From JASFRI01 sp050115015 (GTDB taxonomy: Bacteria; Acidobacteriota; Polarisedimenticolia; CBDVAL01): 6,865 nt of DNA. Both the position numbers and the translations under genes were made by a program. The notes below the pieces were generated by a model. That model saw nothing but the letters and a program-made list of their open reading frames with translations, had not been told where the DNA came from and made no database searches. The stretch is from NCBI GenBank assembly GCA_050115015.1, contig JASFRI010000227.1, positions 1 to 6,865 of the forward strand, in the 5' to 3' direction. This document shows positions 1-5,435 of the stretch, piece after piece. Numbering within the stretch: the stretch's first letter is position 1; each line of letters begins with the position of its first letter.

Positions 1-205
1 GCTGGGCGACGATGAGGGTCGGCTCCGGGATCGAAAGGGTCGCCACCTGGTTCAGCGGGGTCTCGGTCCCGTAGTAGTCGACCTTCACCCCGTCGAGGAT
101 GGCCAGCGAGGCCCGCCCCGTCCGGATGCTCGCCAGCTCGCGCTTCATCGCCTCCACCGTGCTGCCCATGCGGCGCTCGACGTCCGCCAGGACCTCAGTC
201 ACCAT
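1..205 (-). CDS. frr: Ribosome recycling factor, N-terminal part (cut by window edge)
   Basis: RRF works with EF-G to split the post-termination ribosome in the cytoplasm. The reading frame starts at ATG 205-203 and stays open to the window edge, giving 68 codons of a protein that is usually about 185 residues. It begins MVTEVLADVERRM and carries the family hallmark IRTGRAS at residues 27-33, followed by LDGVKVDYYGTETPLNQVA (residues 37-55), which matches the start of the second RRF domain. The start is supported by a GGAGG (214-218) 8 nt upstream. It overlaps the end of pyrH by 11 nt in another frame, so the two genes are probably translationally coupled. The pyrH-frr pairing is one of the most conserved in bacteria and agrees with the call. 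The remaining two thirds of the gene lies beyond position 1. Confidence 0.96.
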   Translation of the reverse strand, partial: MVTEVLADVERRMGSTVEAMKRELASIRTGRASLAILDGVKVDYYGTETPLNQVATLSIPEPTLIVAQ

Positions 206-935
206 GCTCGCTCCCTCCGATGACGGAGCCCACCGGCTCCCCCATGACCACCCTGCGGATGTTCCCCTCCCGGGTCAGGTCGAAGACCACGATCGGTAGC
301 TCGTTCTCCATGCACAGGCTGATGGCGGTCGAGTCCATCACCCGCAGGCCGCGCTTCAGGACCTCCAGGTAGCTGATGCGTTCCAAACGACGGGCTTCCG
401 GGTCGACCTCGGGGTCCGAGGTGTAGACGCCGTCGACCCGGGTGGCCTTGAGGATCACCTCCGCGCCGATCTCCATGGCGCGGAGCGCCGCCGCCGTGTC
501 CGTCGTGAAGTAGGGGTTTCCGGTCCCCGCCGCGATGATCACGACGCGGCCGCGCTCGAGATGCCGTTCGGCCCGGCGGCGGATGTAGGGCTCCGCCACG
601 TCCCGGACGTGGATCGCGGAGAGGACCCGGGTCTCGAGGCCGCCCTTCTCCAGCGCGTCCTGCATGGCCAGCGAGTTGATGATCGTGGCCAGCATCCCCA
701 TGTGATCCCCGGAGACCCGGTCCATCCCGTGGCCCAGCCCGGAGACACCCCGGAAGATGTTCCCGCCGCCGATGACCAGCGCCACCTCGACGCCCAGCCG
801 GTGGACGTCCCGGATCTGCCCGGCAATGGAGGAAACGACGTTCCAGTCGAGGCCGAACTCACGGTTTCCCATGAGGGCCTCGCCGCTGAGCTTCAGCAGG
901 ATACGCCTGTAGCGCGGCTGGTCGGACGGCGACAC
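195..935 (-). CDS. pyrH: UMP kinase (uridylate kinase)
   Basis: Converts UMP + ATP to UDP + ADP in pyrimidine nucleotide synthesis. Bacterial UMP kinases are hexamers of the amino-acid-kinase fold, typically activated by GTP and inhibited by UTP. The 246-residue product is of normal family length. Visible motifs are KLSGEAL (15-21), GGGNIFRG (56-63), GTGNPYFTTDTAA (137-149, the UMP/phosphate-binding loop), KATRVDGVYTSDP (163-175, nucleotide binding) and MDSTA (200-204). The start is GTG at 935-933: AAGGAG lies 7 nt upstream (943-948), and the next residues MSPSDQPRYRRILLKLSGEA give the usual short lead-in to the first strand. It sits 30 bp after tsf and overlaps frr by 11 nt. No key residue appears missing. 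It shares the kinase fold with the carbamate kinase in this window but clearly has the UMP-kinase motif set. Confidence 0.97.
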   Translation of the reverse strand: MSPSDQPRYRRILLKLSGEALMGNREFGLDWNVVSSIAGQIRDVHRLGVEVALVIGGGNIFRGVSGLGHGMDRVSGDHMGMLATIINSLAMQDALEKGGLETRVLSAIHVRDVAEPYIRRRAERHLERGRVVIIAAGTGNPYFTTDTAAALRAMEIGAEVILKATRVDGVYTSDPEVDPEARRLERISYLEVLKRGLRVMDSTAISLCMENELPIVVFDLTREGNIRRVVMGEPVGSVIGGSEHGD

Positions 936-965
936 GGACGGGCTCCTTCCCGGCTGGCTCCGTCG

Positions 966-1568
966 TTACTGGCTCTGCTCCCCCAGTGCGTAGCGGGTGA
1001 ACCGACGAACGACGATGTTCTCGCCGATCTTGGCGATGTGGTTCGCGATCAGCTCCTTGACGGAGATCCCGGTGTCCTTCACGAACGGCTGCTCCAGAAG
1101 GCAGTTCTCCTCGTAGAACTTCTCCATCTTGCCGTCCACGATCTTGCCCACGATGTTCTCGGGCTTGCCCTGGCCCAGCGCCTGCTCCCGGTAGATCTCG
1201 CGCTCCTGGGCCAACAGCTCCGGGGTCACCTCATCCCGGGACACCACCTTCGGGGACGTGGCGGCGACGTGCATGGCGATGTCCTTCACCAGCTGCTGGA
1301 AGTCCGCGTTACGCGCCACGAAGTCGGTCTCGCAGTTCACCTCGAGGAGGACGCCGATCTTCCCCCCCATGTGGATGTAGGCCCCCACCGCTCCCTCCGA
1401 GGCCGCACGCTGTGACCGCTTCGAGGAGCTCGCCAGTCCCTTCTTCCGGAGGTACTTCTCCGCCTCGTCCAGATCCCCCCCGGTCTCCTGGAGGGCCGCC
1501 TTGCAGTCCATGAAGCCGAGGCCCGTGCGGTCCCGCAGGGCTTTCACGTCGCTGGCCGATACACTCAT
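966..1568 (-). CDS. tsf: Elongation factor Ts, short form
   Basis: EF-Ts is the guanine-nucleotide exchange factor that releases GDP from EF-Tu in the cytoplasm. The 200-residue product has the N-terminal UBA-like domain (about 1-50: VKALRDRTGLGFMDCKAAL, then LRKKG at 40-44), the diagnostic TDFVARN motif (81-87), and KPENIVGKIVDGKM (135-148) leading into the C-terminal segment. E. coli EF-Ts is about 283 residues with a duplicated core; this one is of the short Thermus-like size (about 196), so one core subdomain is expected and the protein may work as a dimer. The start at ATG 1568-1566 is set by GGAG (1574-1577) 5 nt upstream and by the family N-terminus. The frame is open further upstream, but that stretch is low-complexity Arg/Pro sequence overlapping rpsB and is not coding. 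It is 109 bp after rpsB and 30 bp before pyrH. Confidence 0.97.
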   Translation of the reverse strand: MSVSASDVKALRDRTGLGFMDCKAALQETGGDLDEAEKYLRKKGLASSSKRSQRAASEGAVGAYIHMGGKIGVLLEVNCETDFVARNADFQQLVKDIAMHVAATSPKVVSRDEVTPELLAQEREIYREQALGQGKPENIVGKIVDGKMEKFYEENCLLEQPFVKDTGISVKELIANHIAKIGENIVVRRFTRYALGEQSQ

Positions 1569-1595
1569 GGTCTCTCCTGATGGTCGAGCTTCTCC

Positions 1596-1613
1596 CCCGC
1601 GTCGTTCCGCGGG
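1596..1613 (-). other. Small GC hairpin in the rpsB-tsf spacer
   Basis: On the minus strand CCCGCG and CGCGGG form a perfect 6-bp inverted repeat around a 6-nt loop (GAACGA), about 27 nt upstream of the tsf start codon. There is no U-run after it, so it does not look like an intrinsic terminator. The spacer is the longest gap inside the translation operon. It could be an RNA processing or stability element, but in GC-rich DNA a 6-bp palindrome can occur by chance. Confidence 0.3.
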
Positions 1614-1677
1614 TGGATGGTGTCCGCCGCTCCGGACGGACCGATCGGAACGAGGCGCCGGAATCCGGATGGGACGA

Positions 1678-2469
1678 TCAGGTGGCCTCGGCGCCGCCGG
1701 GTGCCGCGGGAGCGTCCGCGCCAACTGCCTGCGGAACCCCGCCCCGGCGAGCCGACTCGCCCTCCCGGGCTGCCTCCTGGCTCTGGAAGTAGTTCTGTCC
1801 CTCGAGGACGGCGTCGGCGACCCTCGCGGCGAACAGGCGGATGGACCGGATCGCGTCATCGTTGCCCGGGATCACATGGTCGATGCGGTCCGGATCACAG
1901 TCGGTGTCCACCACGGCCACGATGGGGATGCCCAGCTTCCGGGCCTCGTCGACGGCGATCCGCTCCTTCTCCGGATCGACCACGAAGATGAGGTCGGGGA
2001 TCTGGTTCATGTCCCGGATCCCGGAGAACGTCTTCTCGAGCTTCTGTCGCTCCCGATCCAGCTGCGCCTGCTCCTTCTTCGTCAGGTGCGACGCATAGCC
2101 CTCGGCGTTCTGCCGGTCCAGCTCCCGGAGCCTCTGGATGCTGCGCTTGACCGTCCGGAAATTCGTCAGCAGGCCGCCCAGCCAGCGCTGGTTCACCCAG
2201 GGCATGCCGCAGCGGCTCGCCTCCTCGCGGATGCTCTCCTGCGCCTGGCGCTTCGTGCCGACGAACAGCACCACGCGCCCCCGGGACGCGGCATCGCTCA
2301 CGACCTGGGACGCCCCGCGAAACATGCGCTGCGTCTTCTGCAGATCGACAATATAGATGCCGTTCCGTTCCCCGAAGATGTAGCGCTTCATCTTCGGGTT
2401 CCACCGCATGGTCTGGTGCCCGAAGTGGACACCGGCCTCCATCAACTCCTTCATCGAAACCGAGATCAA
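1678..2469 (-). CDS. rpsB: 30S ribosomal protein uS2
   Basis: uS2 is a late-binding small-subunit protein needed for docking of bS1 and for translation initiation. The 263-residue product shows GVHFGHQTMRWNPKM (13-27), the FGERNGIYIVDLQKT segment (32-46), RWLGGLLTNF (95-104), the coiled-coil hairpin (about 108-150), VDTDCDP (187-193) and IPGNDDAIRSI (200-210). The start is a TTG at 2469-2467: GGAGG (2475-2479) lies 5 nt upstream, and the result MISVSMKEL matches the usual few residues before MKxLLEAGVHFGHQ. The internal ATG at 2454 would be 20 nt from that SD. The last roughly 30 residues are a Gly/Ala/Pro-rich tail of the kind that varies between phyla, making the protein slightly longer than the common 240-250. 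It lies 29 bp after rpsI. Confidence 0.97.
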   Translation of the reverse strand: MISVSMKELMEAGVHFGHQTMRWNPKMKRYIFGERNGIYIVDLQKTQRMFRGASQVVSDAASRGRVVLFVGTKRQAQESIREEASRCGMPWVNQRWLGGLLTNFRTVKRSIQRLRELDRQNAEGYASHLTKKEQAQLDRERQKLEKTFSGIRDMNQIPDLIFVVDPEKERIAVDEARKLGIPIVAVVDTDCDPDRIDHVIPGNDDAIRSIRLFAARVADAVLEGQNYFQSQEAAREGESARRGGVPQAVGADAPAAPGGAEAT

Positions 2470-2474
2470 GAACG

Positions 2475-2479
2475 CCTCC
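2475..2479 (-). promoter_or_regulatory. SD that selects the TTG start of rpsB
   Basis: GGAGG on the minus strand is followed by 5 nt and then TTG (2469-2467). The nearest in-frame ATG is 20 nt from this SD, too far for normal initiation, so this site decides the start of rpsB. Confidence 0.75.
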
Positions 2480-2498
2480 GTTGGTCTGCGGCCAGGTG

Positions 2499-2897
2499 CT
2501 AGCGCTTGGAGAACTGGAACCGCTTTCGCGCACCCGGCTGTCCGTACTTCTTGCGCTCCTTGATCCGCGCGTCCCGGGTGAGGAACCCGGCAGCCTTCAG
2601 GCGACCCCGGAGCTCCTTGTTATAGTCCAGCAACGCCCGGGCCACCCCGTGTCGGATGGCGCCGGCCTGACCGGAACTGCCCCCACCCTTCACCGTGACG
2701 AAGATGTCGAACTTGTCGGCGGTCTCGGTGATGGCCAGGGGCTGTTTGACGATCATCTTGAGCAGATCGCTCTGGAAATAAGCGGAGAAGGGCAGCTCGT
2801 TGACGGTGATCTCGCCGTTCCCTGGCCTCAGGAAGACCCGGGCCACCGCCTCCTTGCGCTTTCCCGTCCCGTAGTACTGGATTGCGACCAACTTCAT
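2499..2897 (-). CDS. rpsI: 30S ribosomal protein uS9
   Basis: uS9 sits in the small-subunit head; its C-terminal tail reaches the P-site tRNA. The 132-residue reading frame has the N-terminal QYYGTGKRKEAVARV (7-21), the central GGGSSGQAGAIRHGVARAL (71-89), and a C-terminus RKRFQFSKR that ends in the canonical KR thought to contact tRNA. The ATG at 2897-2895 directly abuts its only nearby strong SD, GGAGG (2898-2902), leaving no spacer. A TTG two codons later (2891-2889) has that SD at 6 nt and would give MVAIQYYG, close to the usual family N-terminus. The TTG start is therefore at least as likely; the protein would then be 130 residues. It is 55 bp after rplM and 29 bp before rpsB. The rplM-rpsI pair is nearly universal in bacteria. 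Confidence 0.97.
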   Translation of the reverse strand: MKLVAIQYYGTGKRKEAVARVFLRPGNGEITVNELPFSAYFQSDLLKMIVKQPLAITETADKFDIFVTVKGGGSSGQAGAIRHGVARALLDYNKELRGRLKAAGFLTRDARIKERKKYGQPGARKRFQFSKR

Positions 2898-2904
2898 CCT
2901 CCGC

Positions 2905-2925
2905 GCGCGGGCGTCCTCCCCGCGC
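2905..2925 (-). promoter_or_regulatory. Stable hairpin just upstream of the rpsI ribosome-binding site
   Basis: In the rplM-rpsI spacer, minus-strand GCGCGGG and CCCGCGC form a perfect 7-bp all-GC stem closing a 7-nt loop (GAGGACG). It ends 2 nt before the GGAGG of rpsI. There is no U-tract, so it is not a standard terminator. Its position suggests an effect on rpsI translation or on transcript stability; this is inferred from position only. Confidence 0.4.
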
Positions 2926-2952
2926 TCGAACTCGCCGTCTCCCGAGCCCGTC

Positions 2953-3387
2953 CTAGGCGGTCACCTCGACCCGGGCCGGCACCTGGGCCTGGTGCGGATG
3001 CTCGGAGCCCGCGTACACCTTCAGCTTGCGGATCAGCTGGCGCCCGAGGCGGTTCTTCGGGAGCATGCCGGAGACGGCCAGCCGCACGACCCGATCCGGA
3101 TGCCGCTCGAGCATCCGCTCGAAGGGAATCTCCTTGAGGTTCCCCGGCTGCCCGGAGTGCCGGCGGTAGAGCTTCGCGTCCCGCTTTCCCCCGCTCAGCT
3201 GCACCCGGGAGGCGTTGATCACGATGACGTGATCGCCGGTGTCCAGGTGGGGCGTGAAGGTCGGGCGGTGCTTTCCCCGCAGGCGCTGGGCGACGAAGCT
3301 CGCCAGCCGGCCCAGGGCCAGGCCATCCGCATCCACGAGCAGCCACTGATGCTCGATCTCGCTCTTCTTCGGTACAGGGGTAACCAT
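2953..3387 (-). CDS. rplM: 50S ribosomal protein uL13
   Basis: uL13 is an early-assembling large-subunit protein that binds 23S rRNA. The 144-residue product matches the E. coli length (142) and shows WLLVDADGLALGRLAS (15-30), RLRGKHRPTFTPHLDTGDHVIVINA (35-59), GMLPKN (107-112) and KLKVYAGSEHPH (121-132). The start was placed at ATG 3387-3385 because GGAG (3394-3397) lies 6 nt upstream and MVTPVPKKSEIEHQW aligns with the usual N-terminus. An in-frame ATG at 3417 would add ten residues (MRTEDQAERL) and absorb this SD, so it was rejected. It is the first gene of the translation block, about 80 nt downstream of the predicted transcription start. In some gammaproteobacteria uL13 represses its own operon; nothing here proves that. 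Confidence 0.97.
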   Translation of the reverse strand: MVTPVPKKSEIEHQWLLVDADGLALGRLASFVAQRLRGKHRPTFTPHLDTGDHVIVINASRVQLSGGKRDAKLYRRHSGQPGNLKEIPFERMLERHPDRVVRLAVSGMLPKNRLGRQLIRKLKVYAGSEHPHQAQVPARVEVTA

Positions 3388-3468
3388 CAATCTCTCCGCC
3401 TGATCTTCCGTTCGCATCGCCCCGACGTCACCGCCGGACGGACGGAGGACTCGTGGGTTGGCAAAGAA

Positions 3469-3488
3469 GCCTATCTTCTACTATAGGC
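3469..3488 (-). repeat. Perfect 6-bp inverted repeat over the -10 region of the rplM promoter
   Basis: GCCTAT (minus 3488-3483) and ATAGGC (minus 3474-3469) are exact inverted copies separated by 8 nt. The repeat lies on the predicted -10 box and on or next to the predicted transcription start. It could be an operator half-site pair, or a hairpin at the extreme 5' end of the mRNA if transcription starts farther upstream. It stands out because it is AT-containing in very GC-rich surroundings. Confidence 0.45.
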
Positions 3489-3503
3489 GCGGGTTCCTGT
3501 CAA
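3475..3503 (-). promoter_or_regulatory. Predicted sigma-70-type promoter of the rplM-frr operon
   Basis: Reading the minus strand, a perfect TTGACA (3503-3498) is followed by 17 bp and TAGAAG (3480-3475), which matches four of six positions of TATAAT including the leading TA. The predicted start of transcription is near 3468, giving a leader of about 80 nt before rplM. A better-looking TATAGT (3485-3480) is only 12 bp from the -35 box, too close to be used with it. The -35 box begins 20 bp after the argF stop. The location, immediately ahead of a ribosomal protein operon and in the only sizeable gap, supports the call. Confidence 0.6.
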
Positions 3504-3517
3504 GCGCGGCCCCCGGT

Positions 3518-3532
3518 GCGGCCTCATGCCGC
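3518..3532 (-). other. Small hairpin containing the argF stop codon
   Basis: Minus-strand GCGGC and GCCGC make a perfect 5-bp stem with a 5-nt loop that includes the argF TGA stop (3526-3524). No U-run follows; the sequence continues GC-rich into the -35 box of the next promoter. It is therefore not a convincing intrinsic terminator, and no better one is visible between argF and rplM. Factor-dependent termination or read-through remains possible. Confidence 0.25.
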
Positions 3533-4447
3533 CCCCAGGAGGCGGAGCAGCACCGCCTTCTGGGCGTGCAGCCGGTTCTCGGCCTGGGGGAAGACCCGGG
3601 ATCGCCCCGAATCGATGACCTCCGCCGCCACCTCCTCGCCCCGGTGGGCCGGAAGGCAGTGCAGGAAGATGGCCCCCGCCGCGGCCTTTCCGAACAGGCT
3701 CCCGGTCACCTGGTACGGGCGGAAGATCCGCGCCCGGGCCTCCGCCTCCTCCTCCTGGCCCATCGACGCCCAGACGTCCGTGTAGACCGCATCCGCGCCG
3801 GCGACCGCCTCGGCGGGATCGTCCGTGACCCGGAGGCTCCCGCCGGTGGCCGCGAACACCGGGAGGGCCCGTTCGACCTCCTCCGCGGCCGGCTCGTAGC
3901 CCCGGGGCGTGGCGATGCGGACGTGGGCCCCGAGGGCCGCTCCTCCGTGGATCAGCGAGTGGGCCACGTTGTTGCCGTCCCCGATGTAGGCGAGGCTGCG
4001 CCCCCGGACCTCCCCGAACTCGTCCCGCAGCGTGAGGTAGTCCGCCAGGGCCTGGCAGGGGTGGTACCGGTCGGAGAGCCCGTTGACCACGGGAACCGCG
4101 GCGTTCGCCGCCAGCTCATCGACGGTGTCCTGCCGGAACGTCCGGGCCATGATCGCGGAGACCATCCGCTCCAGGTTGTGGGCGACGTCCGCCACGGATT
4201 CACGCTCACCGATGCGGATATCCGCGGGCGCGAGGTAGAGGGCGTGCCCCCCGAGCTCGAACATCCCGACCTCGAAGGTGACCCTCGTCCGCAGCGAGGG
4301 CTTCTCGAAGATCATCGCCAGACTGCGCCCGGCCAGCGCCCCCCGGTAGCGCTCCCGGTCCCGCTTGACGGCCGCCCCGAGCTCGAGCAGCCCCTCCACC
4401 TCGGCGGGCTCCAGGGCCGCCAGCGTCGTCAGGTCCTTCCGCTTCAT
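3524..4447 (-). CDS. argF: Ornithine carbamoyltransferase
   Basis: Interconverts ornithine + carbamoyl phosphate with citrulline + phosphate. The 307-residue product has the usual family length. The carbamoyl-phosphate domain shows FEKPSLRTRVTFE (47-59) and HPCQ (129-132). The ornithine domain shows DVWASMG (224-230, the SMG loop specific to ornithine rather than aspartate) and HCLPAHRG (263-270), which carries the catalytic Cys264. The start ATG 4447-4445 overlaps the arcC stop as ATGA, with a strong AAGGAGG (4457-4463) 9 nt upstream that lies inside the arcC coding sequence. Sequence alone does not settle whether the enzyme is anabolic (argF) or catabolic (arcB); linkage to carbamate kinase leans catabolic, while no arginine deiminase is in view. 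The open frame upstream of this ATG runs through arcC out of frame and was ignored. Confidence 0.95.
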   Translation of the reverse strand: MKRKDLTTLAALEPAEVEGLLELGAAVKRDRERYRGALAGRSLAMIFEKPSLRTRVTFEVGMFELGGHALYLAPADIRIGERESVADVAHNLERMVSAIMARTFRQDTVDELAANAAVPVVNGLSDRYHPCQALADYLTLRDEFGEVRGRSLAYIGDGNNVAHSLIHGGAALGAHVRIATPRGYEPAAEEVERALPVFAATGGSLRVTDDPAEAVAGADAVYTDVWASMGQEEEAEARARIFRPYQVTGSLFGKAAAGAIFLHCLPAHRGEEVAAEVIDSGRSRVFPQAENRLHAQKAVLLRLLGAA

Positions 4448-5427
4448 CTCGTCCTGCCTCCTTGCCGGACCGGGGCCCGGCGGAGGGAGATCCTCGTCCC
4501 GGCACGGCCCTGCAGCGCCATGCGCAGGCGCGTCGGCCGGCAGATGAACGCCTCTCCCCCGGTACGCTCCACGAACTCCACCGCCGTCTCCACCTTGGGT
4601 CCCATGCTGCCCGCGGGAAACTGGCCCGCCTCGAGGTGACGGCGCGCGTCCTTCACCGCCAGGCGCGTGATCCCACGCTGGTTCTTCCGGCCGTAGTTCA
4701 GGTAGACGTGATCCACGTCGGTCAGGATGGCCAGGGCATCGGCCCGGAGCTCCCGGGCGATCATGCCGGCGGTGAAGTCCTTGTCGATCACCGCCTCCAG
4801 CCCCTGCAGGTCCCCCCGCGTGCCGGTGGCCACCGGGATGCCGCCGCCGCCGCCGGTGATCACCACGTACCCCGCCTCCAGCAGGCGCCGGACCGCCGAC
4901 AGCCCCCGCACCTCCTTGGGCCGGGGCGACGGGACAACCTGACGGTAGCCCCGCCCCGCATCCTCGACCACGGCGCCGCGCTTCTCCTTCCGCAGGTGGT
5001 TGGCCCGGTAGCGGCTGAGGAAGGGACCGATCGGCTTCGACGGCGCTCCGAAGGCCGGGTCCTCCGGGTCCACCACGACCCGCGTGAGCAGCGTGGTGAC
5101 CCTGCGGTCCACCCCGGCGGACCGGAACCGGTTCACCAGGGCCATCTCCAGGAAGTACCCGATCTCCCCCTGGGACTGCGCGACGCAGTAGTCCAGCGAG
5201 AGCGGTGGCACCTTGGTGACCGCCTCCTCCATGCGGATGAGGAGGTTGCCCACCTGCGGTCCGTTCCCGTGGACGAGGACGAGATCCCACCGACGGCGCA
5301 CCAGCGGAACCAGGGAGCGGGCCAGGCGCGCGGCGTTGCGCACCTGCTCGGCCTGGCTGCCGTCCTCCCCGTGCCGGATCAGCGCATTCCCGCCGAAGGC
5401 GACGACCACCAGCTTGCGACGGGCCAT
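4444..5427 (-). CDS. arcC: Carbamate kinase
   Basis: Catalyses carbamoyl phosphate + ADP to carbamate + ATP, normally the ATP-yielding last step of arginine, citrulline or purine-derivative breakdown; the reaction is reversible. The 327-residue product is of the amino-acid-kinase fold, slightly longer than the common 310-315. Motifs: AFGGNAL (10-16), HGNGPQVG (53-60), KPIGPF (131-136), the glycine run TGGGGGIP (191-198), VIDKDF (213-218), LTDVDHVY (235-242), PAGSMGPK (271-278) and a C-terminal AGTRIS (309-314). The lysines at 131 and 216 are in the positions expected for phosphate-handling lysines of the family. It starts 8 bp after the GTPase gene; those 8 bases are all C on the coding strand, so there is no SD next to the ATG. 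Translation probably relies on coupling to the upstream gene. The Arg-rich last 13 residues extend beyond the family core and encode the argF SD. Confidence 0.95.
   Translation of the reverse strand: MARRKLVVVAFGGNALIRHGEDGSQAEQVRNAARLARSLVPLVRRRWDLVLVHGNGPQVGNLLIRMEEAVTKVPPLSLDYCVAQSQGEIGYFLEMALVNRFRSAGVDRRVTTLLTRVVVDPEDPAFGAPSKPIGPFLSRYRANHLRKEKRGAVVEDAGRGYRQVVPSPRPKEVRGLSAVRRLLEAGYVVITGGGGGIPVATGTRGDLQGLEAVIDKDFTAGMIARELRADALAILTDVDHVYLNYGRKNQRGITRLAVKDARRHLEAGQFPAGSMGPKVETAVEFVERTGGEAFICRPTRLRMALQGRAGTRISLRRAPVRQGGRTR
4457..4463 (-). promoter_or_regulatory. Strong SD of argF inside arcC
   Basis: AAGGAGG on the minus strand lies 9 nt before the argF ATG. It falls within the last codons of arcC (Gln-Gly-Gly region), so argF can be initiated on the same transcript in addition to coupling through the ATGA overlap. 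Confidence 0.75.
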
Positions 5428-5435
5428 GGGGGGGG
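5428..5435 (-). repeat. C8 homopolymer filling the GTPase-arcC spacer
   Basis: The whole spacer between the TAG stop of the upstream GTPase gene (5438-5436) and the arcC ATG is eight C residues on the coding strand. It replaces the usual SD region; the nearest GGAG is about 20 nt upstream of the ATG (5448-5451). Length changes in this tract would alter spacing but not the frame of either gene. Confidence 0.8.

Noticed and set aside
1569..1859. N-terminal extension of EF-Ts to about 297 residues
   Set aside because: The extension overlaps the end of rpsB in another frame, has Arg/Pro-rich composition and resembles no EF-Ts; the ATG at 1568 has a good SD and the family N-terminus.
3388..3417. 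Upstream ATG for rplM adding MRTEDQAERL
   Set aside because: It places the only good SD inside the coding region and the added residues do not fit the uL13 N-terminus.
3435..3446. Three tandem CGGA units in the rplM leader
   Set aside because: Only 12 bp and typical of GC-rich sequence; no convincing hairpin or longer repeat includes it.
3480..3485. TATAGT as the -10 box of the rplM promoter
   Set aside because: It resembles the consensus but is only 12 bp from TTGACA; the 17-bp spaced TAGAAG is preferred, though an unrelated upstream -35 cannot be excluded.
3458..4639. Long plus-strand open frame opposite argF, and similar long plus-strand frames opposite arcC, the GTPase gene and rpsB
   Set aside because: All are antisense to genes with clear family motifs, have Arg/Gly/Pro/His-rich composition and no recognisable domain; they are expected shadows in GC-rich DNA.
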